This document shows, in pieces, positions 16,227 to 23,665 of a DNA stretch of 27,046 bases. Origin of the DNA: Acidithiobacillus ferruginosus (GTDB taxonomy: Bacteria > Pseudomonadota > Gammaproteobacteria > Acidithiobacillales > Acidithiobacillaceae). The position numbers were made by a program, and so were the translations under genes. Within the stretch, counting starts at the first letter, position 1; each line of letters starts with the position of its first letter. The stretch spans positions 1 to 27,046 of the forward strand of contig NZ_JABBDR010000213.1 of NCBI RefSeq assembly GCF_018854495.1. The letters are read 5' to 3'. The notes below the pieces were generated by a model. The model saw only the letters and a list, made by a program, of their open reading frames with translations, did no database searches and was not told the origin of the DNA.

Positions 16227-16318
16227 TCCGCGCGCCGAGCCATGGATGTGCCGGGTAGTCATTGGCTTGGCGCCCGTCCTGTGCTCCAATAGCCCAGGAT
16301 ACCGCAGAGGAGTTCCCC

Positions 16319-17257
16319 TTGGAGAGCCGTGCACACGCGCTGGTAGCACTCATCTTTCTGGCCGTTCTGGGCATTGGAATGGTGGTGGTCGGATTGTGGA
16401 TGCATCACGGGCAGAGGCCGGGCGTGACCTTCGATGTCATATCCCCGTATAGCGTAGCGGGTCTGACTCTACAGGCGCCGGTACGTTTCAAAGGCGTGCG
16501 GGTCGGAGACGTGACCGCGATTGGTCTGGATCCGGCGAATCCGCGCCTGATCAGGGTGCGGATCAAGGTGGATGAGGCGACGCCCATTACCCGAGCGACC
16601 TTCGCCGAACTGGCGCCGCAAGGGGTGACGGGGCTGAGTTATTTATCCCTGACTGATCGTGGTACCAACTTCGCGCCTTTGCCGAGGGTGGACGGCCGAC
16701 CGGCCGAAATTCCCATGCATCCCAGCTTTTTGGAGGTGCTGTCCCGCAAGGGCGAATCCCTGGTGAATCGTGGCAACGAGTTGGCCAGCCGTATGAACGT
16801 GCTGCTCAACAGCCAGAATCGCACACATTTTGCGCAGACCCTTACCCACCTGGACCGGGCCACGGACCATTTGGTGCAGATGGAGACGGCATTATTGCCG
16901 ACCATCAAGGCTCTGCCTGGGATGGTCGCCGCTACCCGGTCCACCATGGTGGCAAGCCAGCGAATGCTCAAACATCTGGATGCGCTGACGGTCGCCGCCC
17001 AGGCACCACTGGCGGACACGGCGGCGGCGGCCAAATCCTTGCGTGGACTTGCTGTGGCCGGGGAGCGGACAGTGAATACCCTCAATTACGACACGTTGCC
17101 GCAGGTGAATCGTCTGACACAAAGTCTGATCACCAGCAGTACGGCGGTGCAGAGTCTCAGCCGCTCGCTGCAACGCTCCCCGCAGTCGCTGCTCTACGGC
17201 GATCGTGGCCCGCCGCCGGGTCCGGGTGAACCGGGATTTTCCGCAGGAGGAAACTGA
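16319..17257 (+). CDS. MlaD/MCE-domain lipid-transport protein
   Basis: A 312-residue periplasmic MCE protein anchored by one N-terminal helix (about residues 7-28: ALVALIFLAVLGIGMVVVGL). It has an MCE domain (about 33-115: TFDVISPYSVAGLTLQAPVR, then FKGVRVGDVTAI and GVTGLSYLSL) and a long helical C-terminal part. MCE proteins form hexameric channels for phospholipid transport between membranes. The TTG at 16319 is used because AGAGGAG lies 6 nt upstream and MESRAH matches the usual MCE start; the upstream extension to 16262 is probably untranslated. Permease (MlaE) and ATPase (MlaF) genes, usually upstream, are absent here. The lipoprotein gene follows after 4 nt. Confidence 0.9.
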   Translation: MESRAHALVALIFLAVLGIGMVVVGLWMHHGQRPGVTFDVISPYSVAGLTLQAPVRFKGVRVGDVTAIGLDPANPRLIRVRIKVDEATPITRATFAELAPQGVTGLSYLSLTDRGTNFAPLPRVDGRPAEIPMHPSFLEVLSRKGESLVNRGNELASRMNVLLNSQNRTHFAQTLTHLDRATDHLVQMETALLPTIKALPGMVAATRSTMVASQRMLKHLDALTVAAQAPLADTAAAAKSLRGLAVAGERTVNTLNYDTLPQVNRLTQSLITSSTAVQSLSRSLQRSPQSLLYGDRGPPPGPGEPGFSAGGN

Positions 17258-17261
17258 GCGC

Positions 17262-17927
17262 ATGCGACACCTTTGTTCCAAATGTTCACCAGTTGGGAAG
17301 CGCGCGGTACTGGCAGGTCTGGTCCTGCTCGCCACAGGTTGTGCCACCAGTGTTTCCTGGCAGGCACCCTACGATATTACGCCCCCACATCCTGCCCCTC
17401 TGGCCAGCACCACGGGCTCAACGGCGATGCTGCCCGTGCTGCGGCTGAGGCCGGTCAGCGCCGTGCACTGGCTGGAAACGGACAGTTATCAGTACCACCT
17501 GCTCTACCAGGACCCGCAGCGGCTGCTGGCCTACCGGGACGCCCGCTGGATCGGCACCCCGCCGCAGATGATTGCCAGTCGCCTGCAACGGCAACTGGAA
17601 GAATCCAGTCAGTGGCGCGCCGTGTTGACGCCGCTGTCGAGAGGCAGTTCCGTCTGGTTGCTACAGGTTAGACTGACGGACTTCGTGGTGAATTTCAGCG
17701 GGCCGGATGCGGGCGCGGCGCTGGTCGCCGGTACGGCGACACTAGTGAAAACCGCCGATTATCAGGTGGTCGCGCAGCGTCATTTCCGTTTCACCGGGAC
17801 GCTTCCCAGTGCGAATGCACAGGGCGGCGCGAAGGCGATGGCCACGGCCAGCGCGCGCTTCGTGAGGGCGGTAAGCAGTTGGGCGGCGCAGACGGCGGCT
17901 ACGGAGCACTCCGCGCGCCAGCCCTGA
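17262..17927 (+). CDS. ABC-type transport auxiliary lipoprotein (PqiC/DUF330 family)
   Basis: A 221-residue lipoprotein. The signal peptide (GKRAVLAGLVLLATGC) ends in a lipobox-like A-T-G-C, with the lipidated cysteine at about residue 27. The mature part shows the family pattern LRLRPVSAVHWLETDSYQYH, YRDARWIGTPPQMIASRLQR and LTDFVVNFSG. Such proteins partner MCE proteins (PqiB-PqiC) at the outer membrane. The ATG at 17262 has AGGAGG 11 nt upstream and comes 4 nt after the MCE gene. It converges on the uspA-type gene with 12 bp between stops. Confidence 0.88.
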   Translation: MRHLCSKCSPVGKRAVLAGLVLLATGCATSVSWQAPYDITPPHPAPLASTTGSTAMLPVLRLRPVSAVHWLETDSYQYHLLYQDPQRLLAYRDARWIGTPPQMIASRLQRQLEESSQWRAVLTPLSRGSSVWLLQVRLTDFVVNFSGPDAGAALVAGTATLVKTADYQVVAQRHFRFTGTLPSANAQGGAKAMATASARFVRAVSSWAAQTAATEHSARQP

Positions 17928-17939
17928 CAATTCCCGGGC

Positions 17940-18422
17940 TCATTCCTCCGGCTGCTTGACCACCAGCACCGGGCAACGGGCGTAATGGACGATATCGTTG
18001 GCAACGGAGCCCAGCAGCAACCGGCCAATGGCGCCGTGGCCATGACTGCCCACCACCAGCATGTCCACTTCATGGGCCTTGCCGAAGGCAATCACTGCCT
18101 TGCCGATATTCTCCCCACTTTCCACCATTTCCACCTGCGGCGTGATTCCACCTTCGGTTACCGACTGACGCAGCTTTTCCATTTCGGCATGGGCCATATG
18201 GAGCAGTTTTTCGCGCAGATCCAGGGTGGGGGGCAGGATTTCTTCCGGCATCTGCAGATTGAGCATCTGCGGATTGAATATGTGCAGCAGGGTGAGGCGG
18301 GCGCCACGCAGTTGCGCCTCCTCTGCGGCCATCTGCGCGGTGACCAGCGCCATGGGCGAAAAATCCACGGCCACCAGAATATGCTTTATGAGCGGTTTTA
18401 CGGGCGATTTATCCACGGGCAT
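17940..18422 (-). CDS. Universal stress protein, UspA family (ATP-binding type)
   Basis: A single-domain USP of 160 residues: [20 protein letters not shown] at the N-terminus and the ATP-binding [19 protein letters not shown] (G-x2-G-x9-G-S) near the C-terminus, followed by RCPVLVVK. The ATG at 18422 lies 14 nt inside the end of proS, so the two are translationally coupled. The frame runs further upstream to 18593, but that segment mirrors proS. The cytoplasmic role under stress is inferred from the family. Confidence 0.9.
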   Translation of the reverse strand: MPVDKSPVKPLIKHILVAVDFSPMALVTAQMAAEEAQLRGARLTLLHIFNPQMLNLQMPEEILPPTLDLREKLLHMAHAEMEKLRQSVTEGGITPQVEMVESGENIGKAVIAFGKAHEVDMLVVGSHGHGAIGRLLLGSVANDIVHYARCPVLVVKQPEE

Positions 18423-20121
18423 GCTCCTCGCGCAGGCGTTCCATGAGTTGTGTTTCGTCCAGCAGCACATTTTCCGTAGACCGCCGGGCGCGATATTCCC
18501 ACACGCCCTGCGCCAGCACCGTGTCACTGACCACGATGCGATGGGGCAGACCGACCAGGTCCATGGTGGCAAACTGCACTCCGGGGCGCTCATCGCGGTC
18601 GTCGAGCAACACGCTGTAACCCTCCGCCTCCAGACGGTCGTGCAAGGCCTGGGCGGCGGCGGTCACATCCGGTGACTTGCGCGCGTTGATGGCGACGATG
18701 CCCACCTCAAAGGGCGCGAGGGCCACCGGCCAGGTGATGCCCCGGTCGTCGAAATGCTGCTCCACCGCCGCCGCCACCACCCGCGACACCCCGATACCGT
18801 AGCAACCCATGGTGACCGTGGCGTCGCGGCCGGTTTCGTCGAGCACGGTGATCCCCATGCTCTCGCTGTAGCGCTCGCCAAGCTGAAAGACGTGCCCCAC
18901 CTCGATGCCGCGGCGGATGCTCAGGGTGCCCTCCGCACAATGGGGGCAGGCATCCCCGGCGCGGACATTGCGCAGATCGGCCGCCGCCGGGCGCGGCAGA
19001 TCGCGGTCCCAGTTGAGGTGGATCCAGTGCAGGTCCGCCGCATTGGCGCCGGTGCTGAAATTGGCCACGCCAAGGGCGCGGTGATCCGCCAGGATGGGGA
19101 CGGACAGCAGCGGCTCCTTGGGGCCGATGAAGCCCAAAGGCGCACCCGTGGCCGATACGGCTTCCTCCGGTCTGGCCATTTGCACGTCCTGGGCATTCAG
19201 GGCGTGCCCTGCCTTGACCAGATTCAGTTCGTCGTCACCGCGCAGCAGCAGCATCACGGTCTTGCCGTCGGCCACCACCAATACGGTTTTGACGATTTTT
19301 GCGGTACTGATACCCAGGTGCTCCGCCTGCTCCGCCACGGTACGGATGCCCGGCGTCCGCACCCGCTCGGCGGCCAGCGGTATCTCCGTTTCCGCCAGCT
19401 CGGGGCGACTCGCCGCCTTTTCCATGTTGGCGGCATAGTCGCAGTGGTGACAGGAGACGATGGCATCCTCTCCCGAATCCGCCAGCACATGAAACTCGTG
19501 GGAGCGCTTACCCCCGATGGCCCCGTTATCGGCTTCCACCGCGCGGAAGTTGAGCCCCAGACGGGTAAATATCCGCTGGTAGGCCTCGTACATCGCCTGA
19601 TAGGTGATTTCCAGGGAGGTATGATCCATGTGGAAGGAATACGCGTCCTTCATGATGAACTCACGGCCGCGCATCAGCCCGAAGCGGGGCCGGATTTCAT
19701 CGCGGAACTTGGTCTGGATCTGATAGAAATTGACGGGAAGCTGCCGGTAGGAGTGAATCTCCCGCCGCGCGAGATCGCTGATGACTTCCTCATGGGTAGG
19801 TCCCAGGCAAAACTCGCGGTCATGGCGGTCGCGCAGACGCAGCAACTCCGGGCCGTATTGTTCCCAGCGGCCGGACTCCTGCCACAGTTCGGCAGGCTGC
19901 ACCACCGGCATCAGCAATTCCTGCGCGCCGCTGCGATCCATCTCTTCACGCACCACCCGCTCCACCTTGCGCAACACCCGCAACCCCAGGGGCATCCAGG
20001 TATATAAGCCGGAAGCCAGGCGGCGGATAAAGCCGCCACGCAGCAGCAACTGGTGACTGACGAGTTCCGCCTCGGCGGGCGTCTCTTTGAGGGTGGGGAT
20101 AAAAATCTGACTGGCGCGCAT
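18409..20121 (-). CDS. proS: Prolyl-tRNA synthetase (bacterial type, with INS editing domain)
   Basis: The 570-residue length matches bacterial ProRS. Class II motif 1 region ([24 protein letters not shown], residues about 43-65), motif 2 ([20 protein letters not shown], then DAYSFH) and motif 3 ([17 protein letters not shown]) are all seen. The YbaK-like insertion that deacylates Ala-tRNA(Pro) spans about 225-385. An anticodon-binding domain closes the protein. It is followed by an overlapping uspA-type gene. Upstream, the syntenic backbone is interrupted by a patch of mobile DNA. Confidence 0.97.
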   Translation of the reverse strand: MRASQIFIPTLKETPAEAELVSHQLLLRGGFIRRLASGLYTWMPLGLRVLRKVERVVREEMDRSGAQELLMPVVQPAELWQESGRWEQYGPELLRLRDRHDREFCLGPTHEEVISDLARREIHSYRQLPVNFYQIQTKFRDEIRPRFGLMRGREFIMKDAYSFHMDHTSLEITYQAMYEAYQRIFTRLGLNFRAVEADNGAIGGKRSHEFHVLADSGEDAIVSCHHCDYAANMEKAASRPELAETEIPLAAERVRTPGIRTVAEQAEHLGISTAKIVKTVLVVADGKTVMLLLRGDDELNLVKAGHALNAQDVQMARPEEAVSATGAPLGFIGPKEPLLSVPILADHRALGVANFSTGANAADLHWIHLNWDRDLPRPAAADLRNVRAGDACPHCAEGTLSIRRGIEVGHVFQLGERYSESMGITVLDETGRDATVTMGCYGIGVSRVVAAAVEQHFDDRGITWPVALAPFEVGIVAINARKSPDVTAAAQALHDRLEAEGYSVLLDDRDERPGVQFATMDLVGLPHRIVVSDTVLAQGVWEYRARRSTENVLLDETQLMERLREEHARG

Positions 20122-20267
20122 AAAAATCCCTGTCTAGCTGAAGCGCACAGTGTAAGAAAGGGCGGCAGACAAAGGAAGGGGCAAAACGCGGTCCGGGATC
20201 TGGGCGCATTTCTTCTCCACCCGTGGCCGATTCGCTCCATGTCGTTGCCGAGGTTTGGCACGATATG

Positions 20268-20447
20268 CTAGCTTTGGATGCACTGGCCCCGCTGGGCGGA
20301 TAATGCCCCCAAGTCAACAGAGGTGGCGGGGATGTCGGTCGCGCGCAAGCGCTGCCGACATTGGCAAAAGCTGGCGTAGCTGATACCGCGCTGTTCGCAA
20401 AATGCCGGGGCGGATAAGTCGCTGGCTTGCCATTGGGTAACGAACGC
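20268..20447 (-). pseudogene. Fragment of IS66-family OrfA (TnpA accessory protein)
   Basis: The minus strand is open for 59 codons, reading WQASDLSAPAFCEQRGISYA, then SFCQCRQRL and later SVDLGALSAQRG. This is the central part of the small IS66 OrfA protein (usual pattern W..SGLS..FC...GIS..SF..WR.RL, then a DLG.L segment). The N-terminus is cut by a stop at 20450-20448 and the C-terminus is replaced after DLGALSAQRG. There is no OrfB or transposase nearby. It is a dead remnant whose upstream edge abuts the aldehyde dehydrogenase segment. The rest of the 20122-20490 gap holds no other gene that I can support. Confidence 0.65.
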
Positions 20448-20490
20448 TTACTGATCATGACCCCGTATCCGCATTGAGTGAGGACATAAC

Positions 20491-22011
20491 ATGCAATATG
20501 CAAATCCAAACACCGAAGGCGCAGTCGTCAACTTCAAAGAGCGCTATGACAACTTCATCGGCGGCCAGTGGGTTGCGCCAGTCAACGGTAAATACTTCGA
20601 CAATATTTCCCCGATCAACGGCAAGCCGTTCTGCCAAATCCCACGTTCCAGCGCAGAAGATATCGAGCTGGCATTGGATGCCGCCCACGCTGCCAAAGAT
20701 GCCTGGGGCAGAACTTCCGTTACTGCCCGTTCCAATATCCTGCTGAAAATCGCTGACCGCATCGACGCCAATCTGGAAATGCTGGCGGTGGCTGAAACCT
20801 GGGATAACGGCAAAGCCGTGCGCGAAACCCTGAATGCTGACGTGCCGCTTTCCTCCGACCACTTCCGCTACTTCGCAGGCTGCTTACGCGCCCAAGAAGG
20901 CACTATAGGTGAAATCGACGAAAATACCGTCGCTTACCACTTCCATGAGCCGCTGGGCGTCGTTGGTCAAATCATTCCGTGGAACTTCCCACTGCTGATG
21001 GCGTGCTGGAAGCTGGCTCCCGCACTGGCGGCAGGTAACTGCGTGGTGCTGAAACCGGCAGAACAAACCCCGGCCTCTATTCTGGTGATGATGGAACTGA
21101 TCGCCGACCTGTTGCCGGCAGGCGTGCTGAACGTGGTCAACGGCTACGGTGTGGAAGCAGGCAAAGCGCTGGCAACCAGCAAACGCATTGCCAAAATCGC
21201 CTTTACCGGCTCTACCCCAGTCGGTTCCCTGATCATGAAATACGCGGCGGAAAACATTATCCCGTCTACCGTGGAACTGGGTGGCAAATCCCCCAACATC
21301 TTCTTTGCCGACGTGCTGGATCAGGAAGATGCGTTTGTGAGCAAGGCGGTGGAAGGCGCGGTACTGGCATTCTTCAACCAAGGCGAAGTCTGCACTTGCC
21401 CTTCACGCCTGTTGATTCAAGAATCCATCTACGAAAAATTCATCGGCATGGTGGTTGAGCGTTCAGCGCAAATCAAACGCGGCAACCCGTTGGATACTGA
21501 AGTCATGGTCGGTGCGCAAGCTTCCCAGGAACAGTACGACAAAATCCTCAGCTATATCCAGATCGGCAAGGACGAAGGCGCTGAAGTCATTACCGGTGGC
21601 GCAGTGGAAACCATGTCTGCGGATTACTGCGAAGGTTACTACATCCAACCTACCCTGCTGAAAGGCACCAACAACATGCGCGTGTTCCAAGAAGAAATCT
21701 TCGGGCCGGTCGTGTCTGTGGCAACCTTCAAGGACGAAGCGGAAGCATTGGCGATTGCCAACGACATCGAGTTTGGTCTGGGTGCAGGCGTGTGGACCCG
21801 CGACATGAACCGTGCCTACCGCATGGGCCGTGGCATTCAGGCAGGTCGTGTGTGGACCAACTGCTACCACATGTACCCAGCCCATGCTGCCTTCGGTGGT
21901 TACAAAAAATCCGGCGTAGGCCGTGAAACCCACAAAATGATGCTCGACCATTATCAGCAAACCAAAAACCTGCTGGTCAGCTACGACATCAACCCGTTGG
22001 GCTTCTTCTAG
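20491..22011 (+). CDS. NAD(P)-dependent aldehyde dehydrogenase (AldB/ExaC-like)
   Basis: A 506-residue ALDH that oxidises aldehydes to acids. Visible elements are the cofactor loop [37 protein letters not shown], the general base in [14 protein letters not shown], the catalytic cysteine in [13 protein letters not shown], and EIFGPV with the C-terminal [11 protein letters not shown]. The overall form fits the acetaldehyde/ethanol-linked AldB-ExaC group. The ATG has AGGA six bases upstream. GC in three 60-base rows I counted is about 53-60%, against about 65% in a row of the hopanoid region, and Lys is mostly AAA. It stands between an IS66 fragment and tRNA-Glu with no operon partner, so transfer is likely. 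I see no convincing promoter. Confidence 0.95.
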   Translation: MQYANPNTEGAVVNFKERYDNFIGGQWVAPVNGKYFDNISPINGKPFCQIPRSSAEDIELALDAAHAAKDAWGRTSVTARSNILLKIADRIDANLEMLAVAETWDNGKAVRETLNADVPLSSDHFRYFAGCLRAQEGTIGEIDENTVAYHFHEPLGVVGQIIPWNFPLLMACWKLAPALAAGNCVVLKPAEQTPASILVMMELIADLLPAGVLNVVNGYGVEAGKALATSKRIAKIAFTGSTPVGSLIMKYAAENIIPSTVELGGKSPNIFFADVLDQEDAFVSKAVEGAVLAFFNQGEVCTCPSRLLIQESIYEKFIGMVVERSAQIKRGNPLDTEVMVGAQASQEQYDKILSYIQIGKDEGAEVITGGAVETMSADYCEGYYIQPTLLKGTNNMRVFQEEIFGPVVSVATFKDEAEALAIANDIEFGLGAGVWTRDMNRAYRMGRGIQAGRVWTNCYHMYPAHAAFGGYKKSGVGRETHKMMLDHYQQTKNLLVSYDINPLGFF

Positions 22012-22037
22012 GTTTCGCTTCCTTTGTGTAGATCATC

Positions 22038-22061
22038 GGTACAGGTTGTACAGCCTGTACC
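22038..22061. repeat. Inverted repeat with three GTAC units at 9-bp spacing
   Basis: Arms GGTACAGG (22038-22045) and CCTGTACC (22054-22061) flank TTGTACAG. GTAC recurs at 22039, 22048 and 22057, exactly 9 bp apart. It lies 27 bp after the aldehyde dehydrogenase stop. It could be a protein-binding site, an RNA hairpin or a mobile-element end; no T-tract follows. Confidence 0.6.
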
Positions 22062-22137
22062 TCGTTAACGCGCACTACTGGCAGAAAGAGGGTGAGGCCC
22101 CAGCCGCTTTACGGCACTGGACCAGATTGGCGGGGTA

Positions 22138-22168
22138 CATCTTTAAAGATGCCACCGCCCTGGTGGCA
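22138..22168. repeat. Palindrome CATCTTTAAAGATG fused to a second hairpin
   Basis: A perfect 14-bp palindrome (22138-22151) runs directly into TGCCACC (22150-22156), a 5-nt loop, and GGTGGCA (22162-22168). With the repeat at 22038 and the terminator at 22189 this makes four dyad symmetries in 190 bp. Confidence 0.55.
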
Positions 22169-22188
22169 CCCAATGCGGATTGTTCGCC

Positions 22189-22229
22189 AACAAGATACCC
22201 GTATAGCATCGGGTATCTTGTTGTTTTTA
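22189..22229 (+). terminator. Strong rho-independent terminator
   Basis: A perfect 13-bp stem (AACAAGATACCCG, 22189-22201, with its complement 22210-22222) has an 8-nt loop and is followed on the plus strand by GTTTTTATTT. It ends rightward transcription, most likely from the aldehyde dehydrogenase. The minus strand has the same stem but no U-run after it. Confidence 0.85.
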
Positions 22230-22231
22230 TT

Positions 22232-22307
22232 TGGCGTCCCCATGGGGGTTCGAACCCCAGTTACCGCCGTGAAAGGGCGGTGTCCTAGGCCACTAGACGA
22301 TGGGGAC
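22232..22307 (-). tRNA. tRNA-Glu (UUC)
   Basis: The minus strand folds as a cloverleaf. The acceptor stem is GTCCCCA/TGGGGAC, the discriminator is G, and CCA is encoded (22234-22232). The D-loop segment is TAGTGGCCTAGGACA, the anticodon loop is CTTTCAC with anticodon TTC (22273-22271), and the T arm is CTGGGGTTCGAACCCC. It is the only tRNA in the window. Its 3' end faces the foreign aldehyde dehydrogenase segment, a common integration side, but I found no second copy of the tRNA 3' end. Confidence 0.97.
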
Positions 22308-22323
22308 ATGGACAGCGCTGAGA

Positions 22324-22352
22324 ATCCTACACAGAACCGCGACACAGAGCAA
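22324..22352 (-). promoter_or_regulatory. Candidate promoter of tRNA-Glu
   Basis: On the minus strand TTGCTC (22352-22347) and TAGGAT (22329-22324) are 17 bp apart, with TGTG just before the -10. The -10 ends 16 bp upstream of the mature 5' end. The rest of 22308-22521 shows nothing that I can assign. Confidence 0.4.
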
Positions 22353-22521
22353 GTGCCCCCGGTGGGCAGGACTTGTTCACGGAAATAGGGCATATCAAAA
22401 AGCCCAGCCAAGTCAGGGGCAGCCAGGAGAAACGAGCAGCTTGGTGGGCGTCCAGCAGGCGAGACAAAAAATGGCATCATATAAAGCATACAAAGTGGAG
22501 ATATCGTAGTAGGGTGGAGCA

Positions 22522-22995
22522 ATGGTCCAATTTCACCGACAGGGTAAAGCCCCAGGGCATAGCAAAATGAGCAGCATCACTGTCTTGCCTCATAACGCCC
22601 CCTCACCGGCAGGCGGAGAACCCAGCAAAACCAGGCCATCTGTCCCGACCCCGCTAGCGGCCACAAGACAGAAGGATACCGAAGATCGTGTGGGCGACGG
22701 TACCGGTTCCACTTCAGGCTGGAAACCGCCAGTTGCCGAAATCGGCGAGGTGGCGAGAGGGACTAGCTTGCTTGCGCAGAAAAATCGCAAGTACTCAGAA
22801 CCTGTCGTGGCGATGATCGTTGGCATACTTGCCCTTGCTGTGCTCAACATAGCGATTTATGGCAGCGATAGCCTAAATTTTTTCATCTATGGCACCATCG
22901 GAATTGGACTCACCTTTGAGTACGGTTGGATTAGCGTGATACTTCGTGCTGCGGTCGCAGGTGGTGATCATGATTACGAGGATGCACACGAGTGA
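22522..22995 (+). CDS. Hypothetical small membrane protein, disordered N-terminus and two C-terminal membrane segments
   Basis: I do not recognise this 157-residue protein. Residues 1-75 are rich in Pro, Ser, Thr, Gly and charged residues (SPAGGEPSKTRPSVPTPLAA) and look disordered. Residues about 92-113 (EPVVAMIVGILALAVLNIAI) and 118-145 (LNFFIYGTIGIGLTFEYGWI) are hydrophobic, and the tail is acidic (GGDHDYEDAHE). The ATG at 22522 has GGAG only 2 nt upstream and AGGG about 8 nt upstream. An ATG at 22567 gives 142 residues and has AGGG nine bases upstream. It lies between tRNA-Glu and a decayed glycosyltransferase stub, so it may be accessory DNA. Confidence 0.55.
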   Translation: MVQFHRQGKAPGHSKMSSITVLPHNAPSPAGGEPSKTRPSVPTPLAATRQKDTEDRVGDGTGSTSGWKPPVAEIGEVARGTSLLAQKNRKYSEPVVAMIVGILALAVLNIAIYGSDSLNFFIYGTIGIGLTFEYGWISVILRAAVAGGDHDYEDAHE

Positions 22996-23043
22996 AGTGG
23001 CGCCTTCGTCTGGATGATAGCAGCGTGGTACGGGAAGAACTGA

Positions 23044-23112
23044 TCCCTGTGGTATGACATCGTCATCCTGCTGCGCACCGTAAAAGTGGCGTTGCTCCGG
23101 AGCCGGGCGTAC
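23044..23112 (+). pseudogene. C-terminal stub of a polyprenyl glycosylphosphotransferase (bacterial sugar transferase)
   Basis: This frame reads SLWYDIVILLRTVKVALLRS followed by RAY, which is the C-terminal signature of WcaJ/RfbP-type sugar transferases (typical form NWSLWLDIxILLRTxxVVLxxxGAY). An in-frame TGA at 23041 stands where the family's Trp codon (N-W-S-L-W) would be. The family's terminal stop is lost, and the frame runs on to a TAG at 23152. Nothing else of the about 450-residue enzyme remains upstream. It marks a deletion or recombination scar just before secB. The remaining part of 22996-23212 shows no gene. Confidence 0.6.
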
Positions 23113-23212
23113 CGACGGACGGCACAAATCCACGTTGGGGCGTGGGGGGCGTAGCCCGGTGGGGGAAAATTCAGTTAGACTACGCCTACCCACAACCCAA
23201 GAAGAAGGACTT

Positions 23213-23662
23213 ATGGACGAACAGGAAGCAGTTTTCATGATCGAACGCATCTACGTGAAGGACATCTCTTTTGAGTCGCCCAACGCGCCCCTCAGTTTTG
23301 TGCAGACCGAGGCGCCGACCGTAGATGTGGGGCTGAACACCGCTAGTACCGTAGTGGAAGGGATGGAAGGACTTACCGAAGTGACGCTGACGGTGACCGT
23401 CAAGGCCAAGGCGGGGGAGAGCACCTACTTTGCCGTAGAAGTTCAGCAGTCTGGTCTGTTCCGGGTTCAGAACATCCCGGAAGAGCACATGCCCGCCCTG
23501 TTGGCTGTGCATTGCCCGACCATCCTGTTCCCGTACGCGCGGGAAGTGGTTGCGGATCTCGTCGGTCGCGGTGGTTTCCAGCCATTGCACCTGCACCCGG
23601 TGAATTTCGAGGCCCTGTATCAGCAGGCGCAGACCCAGCAGCAGAACTATACGACGCAATAA
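23213..23662 (+). CDS. secB: Protein-export chaperone SecB
   Basis: The 149-residue length and sequence fit SecB, the tetrameric cytoplasmic chaperone that delivers unfolded precursors to SecA. The signature IYVKDISFESPNAPLSF is at residues about 12-28, then GLFRVQNIPEE, HCPTILFPYAREVV and RGGFQPLHLHPVNFEALYQQ. The ATG at 23213 has GAAGAAGGA upstream; the longer frame to 23135 lacks SecB homology. gpsA follows after 3 nt, the conserved secB-gpsA pair. Confidence 0.97.
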   Translation: MDEQEAVFMIERIYVKDISFESPNAPLSFVQTEAPTVDVGLNTASTVVEGMEGLTEVTLTVTVKAKAGESTYFAVEVQQSGLFRVQNIPEEHMPALLAVHCPTILFPYAREVVADLVGRGGFQPLHLHPVNFEALYQQAQTQQQNYTTQ

Positions 23663-23665
23663 TCC

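Noticed and set aside
18754..20007. 417-codon plus-strand frame opposite proS
   Set aside because: It is an antisense shadow of proS, with low-complexity composition and no family features.
19946..20509. 187-codon minus-strand frame spanning the proS 5' region
   Set aside because: It is in another frame from proS and from the IS66 fragment, and has no domain; it arises by chance.
22190..22310. tRNA-Glu as an attachment site for an integrated island
   Set aside because: No integrase gene and no duplicated tRNA 3' end were found between 20122 and 23212, so site-specific integration is not supported.
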